Shown in pieces: positions 1 through 11,200 of a stretch of DNA of 64,000 nt. Both the position numbers and the translations under genes were made by a program. Location: contig CM057060.1 in the NCBI GenBank assembly GCA_029945375.1, positions 496,001 to 560,000 of the forward strand, in the 5' to 3' direction. This DNA is from Agaricus subrufescens. Taxonomy: Eukaryota; Basidiomycota; Agaricomycetes; Agaricales; Agaricaceae. Each line of letters begins with the position of its first letter. Positions within the stretch are counted from its first letter, which is position 1. The notes under the pieces were generated by a model, which had not been told where the DNA came from, searched no databases, and saw only the letters and a list, made by a program, of their open reading frames with translations.

Positions 1-30
1 CGCCTGCTCCGAGTCCAAGTTGTTAATCGA

Positions 31-126
31 AGAATATTTTCTTATCCAGGATGTCACCTACAGCAGCAGTTTCAGCTGGAGATCATCAGTATCCAGGACG
101 TAGATCAGAGGAGGTGGAAGAAACAG
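31..126 (+). pseudogene. Fragment of a glutaredoxin-like (DUF836) gene: intron end plus start of last exon
   Basis: This segment matches, on the opposite strand, the end of intron 2 and the first 19 codons of the last exon of the glutaredoxin-like gene at 6603-7034. Positions 31-69 resemble the parent intron, including its terminal CAG. Positions 70-126 read FQLEIISIQDVDQRRWKKQ where the parent reads FQLETINIQDVGQERWKKK. The similarity stops at 127, before the conserved W-I-P-A-L-H region, and no upstream CxxC exon is present. Because the intron is included, this is a copy of genomic DNA and not a retrocopy. It is very likely non-functional, although the good protein-level conservation leaves open that the copy was once translated. 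Confidence 0.7.
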
Positions 127-1420
127 GTATTGAGAACGATGCTTGAGATACAGTCCGTTGTCCGACAACTTTCTTTCCTTTTTGTTTCTAATGATGCTCG
201 CTTATCTATGGCCGTCCGCTGTCCAGTTCAAACTTTGTAAGTAGTTCCCTTTATCGTTGTATTAAAACCAGACGAAGCTTTACCGGAGGGTAGTGTGCCA
301 CTATCATTATCAAGGAGGAGCAGTACAAGAAGCTCATCGAGTTTCGAAACAAGTACTACCTACTCGCCAACACCTAGATCCTCTCCTCCACACATGCACT
401 ACGAAGAGTCGGGTGTGTGCAGGCCAGCCAATATCAATCAAGGAAAACCAGTCTTCTCCAAGCTATTCCATTCAATTTTTGACATTGGACCGATAGATCC
501 GATGGTTGGCTGGTTTCATTTTTTAGTAGACTCAATTCTAGATGATCATGCACTCATGATGGACGATTTCTTCAATAGACCAGACTCTTGAGCTTTTTTC
601 TGATGATATCCGTGCTTGGATTCTTGGCTGTCCGGTCCATAGCACACCCGTGGCATTTATTCTGACACCATCAACCCGTGTTTATCTTATTTTGGGAAGT
701 GAAAACACTCAAGTCACCTGTGGAAGTATTGACCCAAGTGTGGGGGGTAGGCTTGTCTTTGAGGAAGACAATTCCACTGCATCAGGCGTCTATCTCCTGT
801 CAACTTGAAGAAGCTGCTGGAAACAATGCTTTCCGATAACCATGGGATGTAGGAAAAACATGTTCACGAGAAGATTCCATTATCTGTACCCTCCGCCCCC
901 GGCACTTGTCATGCAGGTATGACCTCTTTATTATTCAACCCCATCTTGCATTGATATCCTAGGACGGAGGCTAGCACGGTTAACAGCACTAGCCAAATGA
1001 ACCCAAGGAACGCAATCGAAGACCGGAACGATGGCGGTACTGGAGATAAAGTGAGGACATGAGTGGTGGTTGAATATGAGGATGGCAGTGACGGAGCTGT
1101 ATAAATACGGCATCTTCTGGAGTCAAGTAGATGCGCATGTCATCGCCATGAGAAGTAGCGTTTTTTCTACCGCTGAGCGCTTACACTTCATTTAATCAAA
1201 ATCCAAGTGACACTAGGGTTTAGAAATAATCATCGAACACAGAAAGCCTTCTGATGTGCATGCTTTTTTTCAATGCTGTTCAAGACCTTGCGGTGACCTC
1301 ATGCTCCCGTCAACAGCAACATGATGTTTTTTTCGATTGCCGCTCTATCTACGAAGAACTTCTTACTCACATGCATCAAAACACGGCTGTAGTAATTACA
1401 GCACAATACTTCTCTTACGA
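127..1420. other. Non-coding or decayed stretch without a recognisable gene
   Basis: Only short open stretches occur here. The longest is about 523-808 on the plus strand: it is open without a start codon and ends after ...GVYLLST. The 295-591 ORF is Ser-rich and its alternative frame has two stops. No splice combination gave a convincing protein. A short CA run lies near 1458-1471, just downstream. Confidence 0.5.
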
Positions 1421-1428
1421 TATAAATA
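1421..1428 (+). promoter_or_regulatory. TATA box of the small secreted protein gene
   Basis: The sequence TATAAATA lies 79 bp upstream of the ATG at 1500. This is a plausible core-promoter spacing for a fungal gene with a short leader. Confidence 0.5.
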
Positions 1429-1499
1429 AAGCAAAGTGTCCCTTCAGTCTTCAGGCCTCATCACACACACACCCGACGTAGTACGATACATCTACCAAT

Positions 1500-2204
1500 A
1501 TGCCCGGCGTCCTCAATCAAGCAATCATTAGTTTGTTGTTTTTTCTACTTATCTATACACCGGCTAATGTCTTCGCAGATGACGGTTTCGATGGTGGTGC
1601 TGTAGTCGGACAGGGTCAGCACGCAATCGTCGTGTGTAGTGGGGCGCAGAATACCCGTAAGAATGATTTTATTTACGATCAAGACATATATCTTATTTTC
1701 TTATAACAAGCAGCAATGCCCCCTGATACGTCCGAAGCTCAACTTGAGCACGAGCGTCGCTTACTTGATGAGGGTAAGCCAAGACACGATTACTCTTGTC
1801 AACAAGTAAAGATGAGTGACTTACTATGTGAACAGGCATTAATGTGGACAAAAGTATCATGAGTGAGTTTCGTTCCGTCGCTTCATGCTGTATGATATCA
1901 CCTAACAATCAATTAGATAGAAATTTTAAGGATACAGATCTGACCGGGCAAGGACAACACGTCCGCGTAGTTGGTGTGGAAACCAATTGCCAGTTCGAGT
2001 CTTTGCCAAAGAAATCCTATAAATTCCTTGGTCTCAAGTTATTTCGGCGTGGTGGCACTCGGACTTTGGAGACTACTCAAGGTAGATAACAAATACTTCG
2101 GAGACCTGATCATTGATTTATTTTCAACCTTTGTAGACAATAATACCCAAGCGCAGGATGGTCCTGCCCAACAGACATTAGAAGAAACTCTCTCTTACCG
2201 GTGA
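1500..2204 (+). CDS. Small secreted protein, unknown family (five exons)
   Basis: Reconstructed from five exons (1500-1656, 1714-1773, 1836-1862, 1917-2081, 2137-2204), all joined at GT-AG borders with consistent phase 1, giving 158 residues. Residues 1-26 form a typical signal peptide (basic-poor start, then IISLLFFLLIY and a VFA cleavage site). The mature part begins DDGFDGG. A motif appears twice, GQGQHAIVV near residue 39 and GQGQHVRVV in exon 4, suggesting an internal duplication. The mature part holds two Cys. I do not recognise the family and assign no activity. A TATA box 79 bp upstream and five phase-compatible exons make this a real gene rather than chance. It could be an effector-like or cell-surface protein, but that is inference. 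Confidence 0.65.
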
Positions 2205-3016
2205 TCTCCGTGACTCAGGCACCCGCTGTCTTATTAGTACCTCCCATGAAACACTCTAGTAATGGAAAATCTAGTTTCCCCGCTTCTCCTCTCTTTAGCA
2301 GTAGATTACTTCCCAGGCCGTATGTTTAAAATGGAAAGATTGAGTCTTCCGTCCTAAACCAGACTGTTCAATGCCCTTCTCTTAAATGATTTCCCTGTGC
2401 GGACGAATGAGACCAGTGGAAACGCATGGCAGCAAAATGTTCACCCGGTCGAAGATCAATGAATGTCATTGCTGGAAGGATTAATGCTCGCTAAGTTGTT
2501 TGTGTCTGGACATAGATAAGCGAATGTTAATCAGAGGGGCATAAAACGCACCATGGATACTTTCGTCGACGGGGTGACCTATACATGTTATTTAGTCTCA
2601 TCAGACAAGTTTTATAGCCCCGCAGGTGCCAACCTGGTAGGGGATACTGTATAGGATTACTAAGGGCGAGTTATCCTGTGCAGCCGTGATCAGAAGGCGT
2701 ACAAATACTGGACTTGCCTAAGACACTTGAATCCCAACAGCCGTTGTCGCCGACGATAAGTAGCACCTGTTGAAATTACAGGAATGAGATGCCAGTGTTA
2801 CTGCAACAGGGCTGAATTACATCCACGACAATTATACCAACATACGCATATATAGTATACCCATAACCAATTTACTGTTACATGTAAACATATAAAGACC
2901 GAGTTACATATATATCCTTATACATGCACCATTATTCAAAATGAACGGATGTTCAACACCAACAAAACAAAACGGGAGAAAAACGAACAAACGACTAAAT
3001 CCCAAACACATCATCT
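2205..3016. other. Intergenic region
   Basis: This is the 3' flank of the small secreted protein gene and, on the other strand, of the NEDD1-like gene. It is AT-rich near 2820-2940 with several TATA/ATATAT runs. No ORF or RNA gene is recognised. Confidence 0.5.
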
Positions 3017-5405
3017 TCAATACCCCCTCCTCAATTTCACATTCTCCTCTCTCAACCTCTTATTCTCCTCTCTCAAATCATTCAAATCCCCAACATACTC
3101 CTCCATCAACGTCCTCAGCTCCTGCTTCCACCCCCTCCCCATCTTCACCAAATCCAAATGCAACCCCATCAACTCCGCCTTATTCTCCATCTGAAATTCA
3201 TACATCACGTCCTTCATAATCGATCTCAACAGCTCATGCGCATTTCCACCACTCGTAGGTGTCCCCGACATATGTGTAGGGTGATGTGGTTGACGGAAGA
3301 GTGGCGAGGCACTCCATGACGGCTTGGGCCCACCATGACTTTGAGCTTGTGAAGCAGACAATCGACGAGGTGTCACCTGCATCGAGAGAGTTCTCTCTCT
3401 CTCCCGTTCTTCATCCTTTTCAGTTTCACTTTCAGACGTGCCAGTTTCTTCATCTGCTCTTTCCCTTGATTCAATATTCTCCTTGAATCCAACTGATTTG
3501 ATTCGACTGATATCCCGATTCTTCCCTTTACCAGCCTTCACTCGGTCTGCCACCTCGGGAATTCCAAGTCCAAGCGCTGCCATAGCTTTCTTCTTCTTCT
3601 GTAAGGGAACAGGGGTCGCAAGATTTGTCTCTATCCCCGGTAAATCTGGAGATGGCGTTCGACCTTCTTCAGCCGTCTTCGTGATAGATGAACGGAGAAC
3701 AGATGAGCGGAGATCGGAAATGGCTATTGTCGGTACGGGAGGCATAGATGGTGGTAGCGGTGGTGAGGGCTGTTTTCGACTGGACGAGGACGAAGTAGAT
3801 CGGGTGCTAGAACGTAAAGGTAATGAAGGTGCAGAATCTGAAACGACGTTCGACAGCTTGCTACGGGGACGTTCGACAGGACGAACAGCGGAGATGGGAG
3901 AAAAATCTAGCTGAGGCACGACAGAGAGTTCTGCACCCCCCGCCGATGAAGCGAGAGACGATTTTCGAGACCTAGTAGGGTTAGATGTCACGCTTCGTCG
4001 AGCCGCTTGTGTTGCCAATGCGATCCTTGCTGCATTGCTCCTGGATTTCTTGGGCGACGGTGAAGATAAAAGGTTTAGCTTCTTAGCTTTAGTAGCGGCT
4101 GAGGTGATAGTCTCGTTAGGACCGATGCTCGCACTATTTCGGTGCGGATCTCTTGTAGGCGAGAGCACGTTTTTGGGAACCGTGGCTCTCGTCAATGAAA
4201 CTTTTTTCGGTGTTGCGCTTTTCGCGGACACTTTTCGAGTAGGCGTCGTGGAAACAGTATCGCTCGATCGAGCGGTACGAGACAAACGTAACGATGAGGA
4301 CGTCGACTTGGACGCCGAGGTGTCAGCCAGCTTTTTGGCAAGAGTTCTGGGTGTTCCTTTCCCTTTGATATCACTGGGCAAACTTTTGATTTTTTTCTAG
4401 AGAAAAATGTGAGATGTCTGGTATCTTGAACGCATATAAACAGACCTGAACCGCCAAAGTGTCAATTGGGTTACCCAATTCGCTGACAATGATCGACTTG
4501 GGTGGTTTATCTAGAGCACGCAAGTCTTGAATTAAAAGTCTGCCGTCCTCAGTTCCGAGGTATACGGATGCCCCTTCTGGGGAGAACTCGACCGTTGTCA
4601 ATGGGACTTGCAAATCCACCATGCGGAAGAGACTAGTCAAAAGTGCGTGAATAAGAACAAATCTATAATCAAAATCAACTTTGGGTACGCACCCTTTCTC
4701 CTTGTCCATATCGACAAGACCAACAACACCACTGGACATGGCAACTGCCACCAATGTCTTACTGAAAGGACTACAAGCCAAAGCTGAAATGCGACCTCTT
4801 GCTTCGCTCATTGAGATGACTTTCAGAGGTGCAGAGGGGCGGGTAGTTTCATAGATAAACAGCTGATCGCGAAAGCCGACCAGAAGGCGAGTGCGTATAT
4901 GGGAGTGAAATACACATAGAGTGGAGGCGGGACTTGAGGGTAGCCCTCGAAGTGTAGTCTGTGAACCAGTCGAAAAGTTGTGGACATGCACTGCATTAGA
5001 GAACCCGCATGCGAGAAGAGTGGAGTCGTTGGAGAGCGACAAGGTAAGGACATCGCGATGGAAAGGACCCAGCGCTTGGACTATTTTCGGGGACGAGGCG
5101 CCACAGTCCAAGATGTAGACTTGGGCTCCTGCACCAAAAACCACCGTGGTTGAGTCACTGGCCGCTATGCATCGAGCTATACAGCCATCATCGCGAGTAT
5201 GGAGTGTTTGAAGTTGGTTGGACGATGGGTTATATCTGCAGATGGTGTGTGCAGAGGCAAGGTAGAGAGCCGAGTTGTCGGATGCCCATGTGCTGGCCAG
5301 GTATTCGTCTGTGGGATAAAGTCTTGATGGGAGATGCGAGGGCGAGGACTTGAGCGTCGGCGAGTCTGCAAACGCAAACGCGTCCGCTGCAATGACGGAA
5401 AACAT
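3017..5405 (-). CDS. NEDD1/GCP-WD-like gamma-tubulin complex recruitment protein
   Basis: The N-terminal ~320 residues form WD40-type repeats (for example LLACGFSNAVHVH, LLVGFRDQLFIYE, VYLGTEDGRLLIQDL). A long Ser/Thr/Pro/Lys-rich disordered middle follows, then a C-terminal coiled coil starting ELLRSIMKDVMYEFQ and ending LREENKRLREENVKLRRGY. That ending closely resembles the C-terminus of animal and plant NEDD1, which binds gamma-tubulin; the layout of propeller, linker and helical tail is diagnostic. Two introns are inferred: 4397-4445 (joining ...DTLAVQ to KKIKSLPSD) and a 60 bp intron near 4638-4700 that stays open and would otherwise add residues. The known role of the family is to recruit gamma-tubulin ring complexes to centrosomes and spindle, so the predicted site is the spindle pole body. 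The stop-to-start gap to the upstream ZCCHC8-like gene is only 160 bp. Confidence 0.8.
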
Positions 5406-5565
5406 TGTCCCCTATCAAACTCCTCCCGAACATGACATCAAATTCAGGCGCGTAAATACAACCACACAGCCTCATCGCGTCAGTCACGTGGCACAGAAGA
5501 TATCCGTAGATATTCTACGACGATTCTAAGTGCAGGTGTATTGTAAAGAAAATTGTACATCGGCC

Positions 5566-6663
5566 TTAGTCAGAATCTGATATATCCATATCATCATCAT
5601 CCACAGCTGAAGCGGCATCTTGAATCAGGGTTCGTGTTAAGGTTGAAGTTGAGGGTGACAGAGTCGAGGGACGAGGCGGCGGCGGTCTGGGCGAAGAGGA
5701 TGGCAGAGGTGGAGGGGGAGAGGGTGGCAGGGGAGGAGGGCATGAAGATGGTGGCGGCGGTGGGAGCGGTGGAGGTGGCTCGTTAGGTGGCGGAGGTGGT
5801 AGCCCGCATAGCTGGGCATAATAATCATCACCATCGAAAGTCGAATTCCACTCGACAGATGACGAAGGCGGAGCTGGCTGCGGGGTATATGGGAATAAAA
5901 GTTCCGACGAAAAATAGCTTGACGGGTATTCTGCCCAACGTCTAGGTTTAGCAGGCGTAGTTTCACTCTCCGAGGCGTCTGTCTCCTTTTCGCCAAGAGG
6001 GCCGATCTTTTCGCCTATGCGGGAGACATCCTCGACCTCGTCTTTTGCACTGCCGAAAATATAGAATGGTTCATCTGAACTGCCATGACCGTCATCCAGA
6101 TGTTCATTCCATATTCTGGCAAGCACTTGCTTTCTAGGATCAGAGGTGCTGATCCAACCTGGAGGATACCCCCAGGTCGCGATGTTCCTGAGCCAATCAC
6201 CGTCACCAGGTCCGATGGCTTCGCGTAATAGAGAGCCTCTGATCTTTCCAGGCTCGAAAAGTTCAAGCCATTCGAGTCGTTGTTGTCGCCAACCTTCAGC
6301 AAGATGTATCCGAGGGCGGTCCACGACTCCACGAAGATCCTTGTAAAAGTTGTAGTATTGCCGAGACAATGCTATTAAGTTATTATCCCGCTGGAAAGGA
6401 CATGTGGATACGGCGTGATCTGGTGAACCGCAGTTGAAACACAAAGGTTGAGATGATCCTGCCTCGTTTTCATCTAGATTTTCCTCGCCAAGTACAACGT
6501 CAGTTTGGCGTTGATACAGACCGTAAATATACGGCTCATATGATGAGCTTGCAGTAGTCGAGATGTCAATGAAGAAGAGATGCTCGGAAGGTATAGAGCT
6601 TGCTATTGAGACGTGTTGGTGTCCTCCAGTGATTGCTGTTCCTGCGGTTGACTTTGCTCCCAT
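5566..6663 (-). CDS. ZCCHC8-like protein: CCHC zinc knuckle plus PSP domain
   Basis: Numbering from the ATG at 6663: a CCHC knuckle, CFNCGSPDHAVSTC, lies near residues 75-88 (C-x2-C-x4-H-x4-C). A PSP domain follows at about 117-172 (RIHLAEGWRQQRLEWLELF, PGKIRGSLLREAIG, WGYPPGWIS). Then come an acidic linker, a long polyproline tract and an acidic C-terminus, DDDDMDISDSD. CCHC+PSP is the ZCCHC8 arrangement; human ZCCHC8 scaffolds the nuclear exosome-targeting (NEXT) complex, so a nuclear RNA surveillance or splicing-linked role is likely. The start is uncertain. The frame stays open to 6852, and the only in-frame ATGs (6852, 6831, 6663) lie inside the neighbouring glutaredoxin-like gene. No ATG occurs between that gene's stop and the conserved FFID segment. 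I chose 6663, which overlaps the neighbour by about 60 bp. Confidence 0.75.
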   Translation of the reverse strand: MGAKSTAGTAITGGHQHVSIASSIPSEHLFFIDISTTASSSYEPYIYGLYQRQTDVVLGEENLDENEAGSSQPLCFNCGSPDHAVSTCPFQRDNNLIALSRQYYNFYKDLRGVVDRPRIHLAEGWRQQRLEWLELFEPGKIRGSLLREAIGPGDGDWLRNIATWGYPPGWISTSDPRKQVLARIWNEHLDDGHGSSDEPFYIFGSAKDEVEDVSRIGEKIGPLGEKETDASESETTPAKPRRWAEYPSSYFSSELLFPYTPQPAPPSSSVEWNSTFDGDDYYAQLCGLPPPPPNEPPPPLPPPPPSSCPPPLPPSPPPPLPSSSPRPPPPRPSTLSPSTSTLTRTLIQDAASAVDDDDMDISDSD

Positions 6664-7034
6664 TTCTCCAACGCCTGAGTCACGGTCTGGGCGTCCCAAC
6701 GACCCTTGGCAATTTCCTTGCCCTCGAGATGAAGTGCTGGGATCCAGTAAACATATTTCTTCTTCCACCTCTCCTGACCCACATCCTGGATATTGATGGT
6801 CTCCAGTTGAAACTGCCGCTGTAGATGACATGCTGGATAAAGAAATATTCATTCATCAGCAGGGATCCAGCTTACTTGTTGACGAACTTTGGCAAGCTCA
6901 GCTTTGGCAATCTGGATGCATACAATGAGCAGGCAGTAAATATTAGGTGAATTAATGTGCCCTACGTCGCATAGAGAGCAATTTGGTCCAGAGAACAGAG
7001 TCAGGCGAGGAATGCGAGTGAAACGGGCGGCCAT
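6603..7034 (-). CDS. Glutaredoxin-like (DUF836) mitochondrial-type protein
   Basis: Three exons join in phase 0 to give 104 residues. Exon 1 is MAARFTRIPRLTLFSGPNCSLCD. Exon 2 is IAKAELAKVRQQ. Exon 3 starts FQLETINIQDV and contains YWIPALHLEGKEIAKGRWD, ending at a TAG at 6603-6605. The first beta strand and the CSLC redox motif match small glutaredoxin-like DUF836 proteins (yeast YDR286C type), as does the helix that follows. The usual cis-Pro region is represented by W-I-P-A. The last intron could use either of two AG acceptors; only the downstream one (GGCAG) keeps this frame. The ATG at 7034 has A at -3, better than the one at 7058. It is predicted to be a thiol-redox protein; the substrate is unknown. 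It shares its 3' coding part with the ZCCHC8-like frame. Confidence 0.8.
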
Positions 7035-8225
7035 GTTGGTCCTCTGCACATTGCACAACTAGTGAAATTCACGTGATTGAACTCCCGAATCACATTGGCG
7101 TGTTTTTGCTGAATGACCATTGGTATACACCATTCAGAGTCACACCGTCGAAGCTTATAGCTACAGGGGCTTCTCTGAGGCTCTCTCTATCCTTGAAGTG
7201 TGGAAGAGCTGTATGTTGAAGATTTCCAGGAACAGCGTTTTTTTTGGCCAGTTCGGATAGAGACTACAATTCCGTCAAGTCCTTCCTGTAACTTTATTTG
7301 AGAGATTGAGGATCTGTAGCTCATCTGTAGATCAGATTTACCAACACGAACATCTGTTTTGTAAACGCCGGTGTTGCGAATCACCCCATCAGCAGTAGTG
7401 AGTCAGAATGACTATCATCTCATCATGTTCCGTCCTTCGGTGATATTGGCTTCACCACCGATGAGAACTTTTCTCAACCTCCTTATGTTTTTGACCAGGT
7501 TTTCTCAAAACATATCATCTGGCCGTTCGAGTATCTGATCATGGAACGGGGAACAGCTATTTGACGGATCAAATCCCTTTGACTCTGCCAGCACTTGATG
7601 GCATCCTTCACAGACATAGTAACAAGCTTTGACGTTGAGAATTGTCGACAAAAAGCGGAGATCCAGACTAGCTGTCTCTCAAGTTCACTTTCACTGCCCG
7701 GAGGAAACATGCGTTCGCGTTAAGTCGAAGCCCGGCCCTGCCTATTTTTAGACAATTCATAATCTTTTACACGATCGGCGTGATCCAAAATTAGAGCCGA
7801 AAGCTCGACGCGTCCCAACGCGTTGCGACTACTCAGCGTCTAGCAGAAACGAGTGTTTAAGGGCAGAGCAAGGGCAGAGCTGAGCAGAGAGAGAAATGGG
7901 AGAGATCATTGTCATGGAGATGGGGCAAGGTGTCAGGGTCGATCTAATTAGTCGATGGCATATGATCAAATGGTTGAAAACGCCATGAGGCTTGTATCTT
8001 TGATTCTTGCTTGTAGCATCAGCGGGAGGAGGGATTTGTGTCTGGAGTTGTCCATCAAACAATGGAGGATGCCATTGTCATTGTCAGGCAACCAGGCGCC
8101 CTGCTCCATCTCTTGCGCCACGTGATCCCTCTCACGGACTTTACGCCAAAGAGTTTGTCCTTTCTCGCTTCGGCTTTGACTCTCTTTTAACGCTTGCCGC
8201 GTCTGCTCAAGGTCCATGCCCGGCG
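7035..8225. other. Intergenic region between divergent genes, with possible gene remnants
   Basis: This 1.2 kb region separates two divergent genes. On the minus strand 7483-7710 reads a 75-residue frame with a mitochondrial-looking start (SAFCRQFSTSKL), and 7187-7384 holds another short frame. A one-base shift near 7495 would extend the first frame by about 25 residues, so this could be a decayed gene. Another minus frame, 7966-8247, is rich in charged residues (MDLEQTRQALKESQSR) but runs into the first exon of the plus-strand gene. None could be assigned to a family. Confidence 0.3.
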
Positions 8226-11200
8226 ATGACCTTGCCAGAGCCCGCATGGCGAGTCAAATGTTCGTTTCTCTTTTTCATGTCCCTTCGACCTCGCTAACCT
8301 TTTGAATAGCAAGACCGTGTCCCTTCTACCAGCAAGGCTTTTGCTTCTTTGCTGACTCTTGTAATTTTCTGCACACGGCCCCACCTCCAGGGCCACGGGG
8401 TGCTACTACGCCGCTGGAAACTCGGGAATCCAGTGTTCACCCCACCCCACCCCCGGCACCTCTCATTTCAGTTGAAACACCCAACTCTGCCTCTTCCAGT
8501 CGCTCTCCTCGCATTGCAGACCTCTTATTGGCATTAAAAGACGTTCTCGATGACCCGCAGGATCAAGCGGCTGATAATCACACCAACTCGAGCAATACTC
8601 CCCGGTTTGCCGCCTCAACGATCTTTGGCAGTGATGATTCTATTCCTAGTCCTGAACCGACATACTCTCAGCAAAATTCACCTAGCGCAATCATCCACGG
8701 TGATTGCACTGATTCAACCTTAAATGTTGAAATCCCGTTTGGTCACTATTCTGGGAACGACAACACAGATACCAGTTCTTCTCAGCAACCAGATACCATT
8801 TTAGAAAATACCCTGCGAATCGATCCGTCTCTTCCATACGAGCAGCCCTCAATACACACAACGAGTAGTTCTCCGGTCGCCGAGGATAGCGAAGAGGGAC
8901 AATATGCCTACTTTCCACCTGGTACCCGCGATGACCTTCTCTCTCCGGTGGAGATATCACCCCTTAATCTGTCCTGCTTCGGTACGAGATCTATGGACAT
9001 GACAACAATCAATCGCGACGATACGCAGCGGCCGTCATCTGTGATAGCTCGTTCTCCACCTCGAAGCCCCTGCCCGACTTCTACATTCGACCTCCTGGCT
9101 TCGCCTTTCGGGAGTCCCGGCGTTCGTGTATTGTCGCCACGGCTGAGCGCTTTTATCGGCAGGCGTTCCATTGTTTCCGACCCGGGAGTCAACAACTATG
9201 ACGACCTCGACTCTGATCTCGACTCGCCTCGAGCTCACCGTCTGTCAGAGTTGGTAAAGTTTCTTGAGCCATCTCCGTCTGTTCCGAACGTCACTGTTGG
9301 TGTGCCTGACAGTTCAGCGCCCAACCAGGTCCCGGCGAGCTCACCCGAGGGGATTGACACTGCCGCTGCCGAAGGTCAATGTTCGGAGATAAAACAGGTG
9401 GATGGGAATGCAGGATTCGAGAATGATTTGATTGAAGACTGCGTGCGGACTCAAGCGAACTTGAAAGAAGACTTTGAGGTTGTTGAGGAAGATGAGGATT
9501 CTGAGGTTGTTGAGGAGGATGAGGATTCTGAGGTTGTTGAGGAGGATGAGGAGGATGAGCTTGTTGAAGAGGATGAGGAGGAGGAGGAGGAGGAGGTTGA
9601 GAAGGATGAAAACTCTGAGGTTGTTGAGGAGGATGAAGACTCTGAGGTCATTGAGAAGGATGAAAACTTTGAGGCTGTTGAGGAGGATGAAGACTCTGAG
9701 GTTATTGAGAAGGATGAAGACTCTGAGGTTGTTCAGAAGGATGAAGACTCTGAGGTTGTTGAGAAGGATGAAGACTCTGAGGTTGTTGAGAAGGATGGAG
9801 ACTCTGAGGTTGTTGAGGAGGATGAAGACTCTGAGATTGTTGAGGAGGATGAAGACTCTGAGGTTGTTGAGGAGGATAAGTCTTTTTGGTCTGCACCTCA
9901 ACCTCCGGTGGACAGTCATGAGACAGTCACCGGTGTTGGCAATCGCTGGTCTATTCAACAAGAGGCGCGACGCGATTCTGGCATTTCCCATCATGTCGCC
10001 TCTCATTCTCTCCGATCTCATCAAACATACGGTTATGCAAATGAAGCGACTTTCAAGTTGTCAAACATACTTGATGTGGAACAGACCGGGAGTACACGTA
10101 ACATACCCAGCTCTCCTGGTAACGGTCCCGTCGAGGTGTTTTCACCCATCACCGACGCCCTTCAGGAACACTGTACATCAAATCTCGGTCTATCTCACTC
10201 CCCTGCGACCCAAGAGCTTACCTTCGGGTCCCAAGCAGGTGAAGAAAAGAAATCTCCAAAGGTCGAGCAGGATTGTGGTGGCAGCAGTAGCCCACAGATA
10301 TCTTCTCTGGATTCCACAAATGATAACCAATCAGCTCCTTTTGTATCCTTATACGAAGCCTATTCTGAGCGTTCCCCTTCGCCTCCGCAAGAATCCTCAT
10401 TGATCGAAGTTCGGCCGGTCGACCCGACGCTGGGAGAGTCCTCGAGTATTTCCACGCCTTTGAGCTCTGCACCTGATGGCGTATTCACGTCGCCATCGCC
10501 TGAGAGGCAGAGCCAAATGATTGGTGCGCCAATAGACTTGGGTTCGCCCAATCCTTCCCGCCCCTCTTTCTCGTCAAGACGGTCAAATAGGCTCAGTTCA
10601 CCTTTCACTCTTCGGTCCGAGGATAGGAATATGGCACAAGAGGTGGATGATGTCAGTTCGCCTACGACCACAAATGGTTCAAGAAAAATACCTTTTGGCT
10701 GGCGGCGCTCCTCAACTTCGGTAAGGCAGAGCATATTTCACCTGGTTCATTTATTGAAATAAGCTTTTCTTTATAGACTCGTTCGAATAGGAGTATACGC
10801 ACTTCGAGTACTTCACGGCCTATCCCTCGACAACCCTTGGAATCACCAAGGAGTCCACCCCCGGCAGACGATCCACCCTCATTAGTCTCCTCTCCTCTGA
10901 GCCCCGTCCCCTCTGTTGCCCCTCGACTTAGACCATTAAGGCTGGTATGTAATTTTTATTGCTTCGACGAGACAGGACTTTAATCTCACTCATGGTAGTC
11001 TGTCATTCTCAATTCTCAATCTCAAGCACCGCGTCCCCTAATTTCCCCTGTCAACTCAAGTCATACTCAATATCCTTTCCGTGCGTCCTCCCTCAGTTGT
11101 ATGTCTCTCAGTCGAGCTCACTCTAGCTTAGGTCATCACCGCGTATCTATATCCAACTCAAGTGTATCATCAAATCGGAGAACGTCACACAATCCTTTGG

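Noticed and set aside
295..591. 98-codon Ser-rich ORF near the left edge
   Set aside because: No domain, no signal peptide, no splice partners; composition looks like chance.
523..808. Open stretch ending GVYLLST, loosely like the CxxC ectodomain of the array family
   Set aside because: Only a few residues align and spacing differs; too weak to call homologous.
3438..3914. 158-codon ORF antisense to the NEDD1-like gene
   Set aside because: Lies fully inside the coding region of a better supported gene.
9341..10024. 227-codon minus-strand ORF with LLNNLRVFI repeats
   Set aside because: It is the antisense shadow of the acidic 30 bp repeat; a frame-preserving repeat opens all frames.
9474..10403. 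309-codon plus-strand ORF rich in RLLRRMKTL repeats
   Set aside because: Shifted frame over the same minisatellite; the acidic frame is the one continuous with the zinc finger and AAA+ exons.
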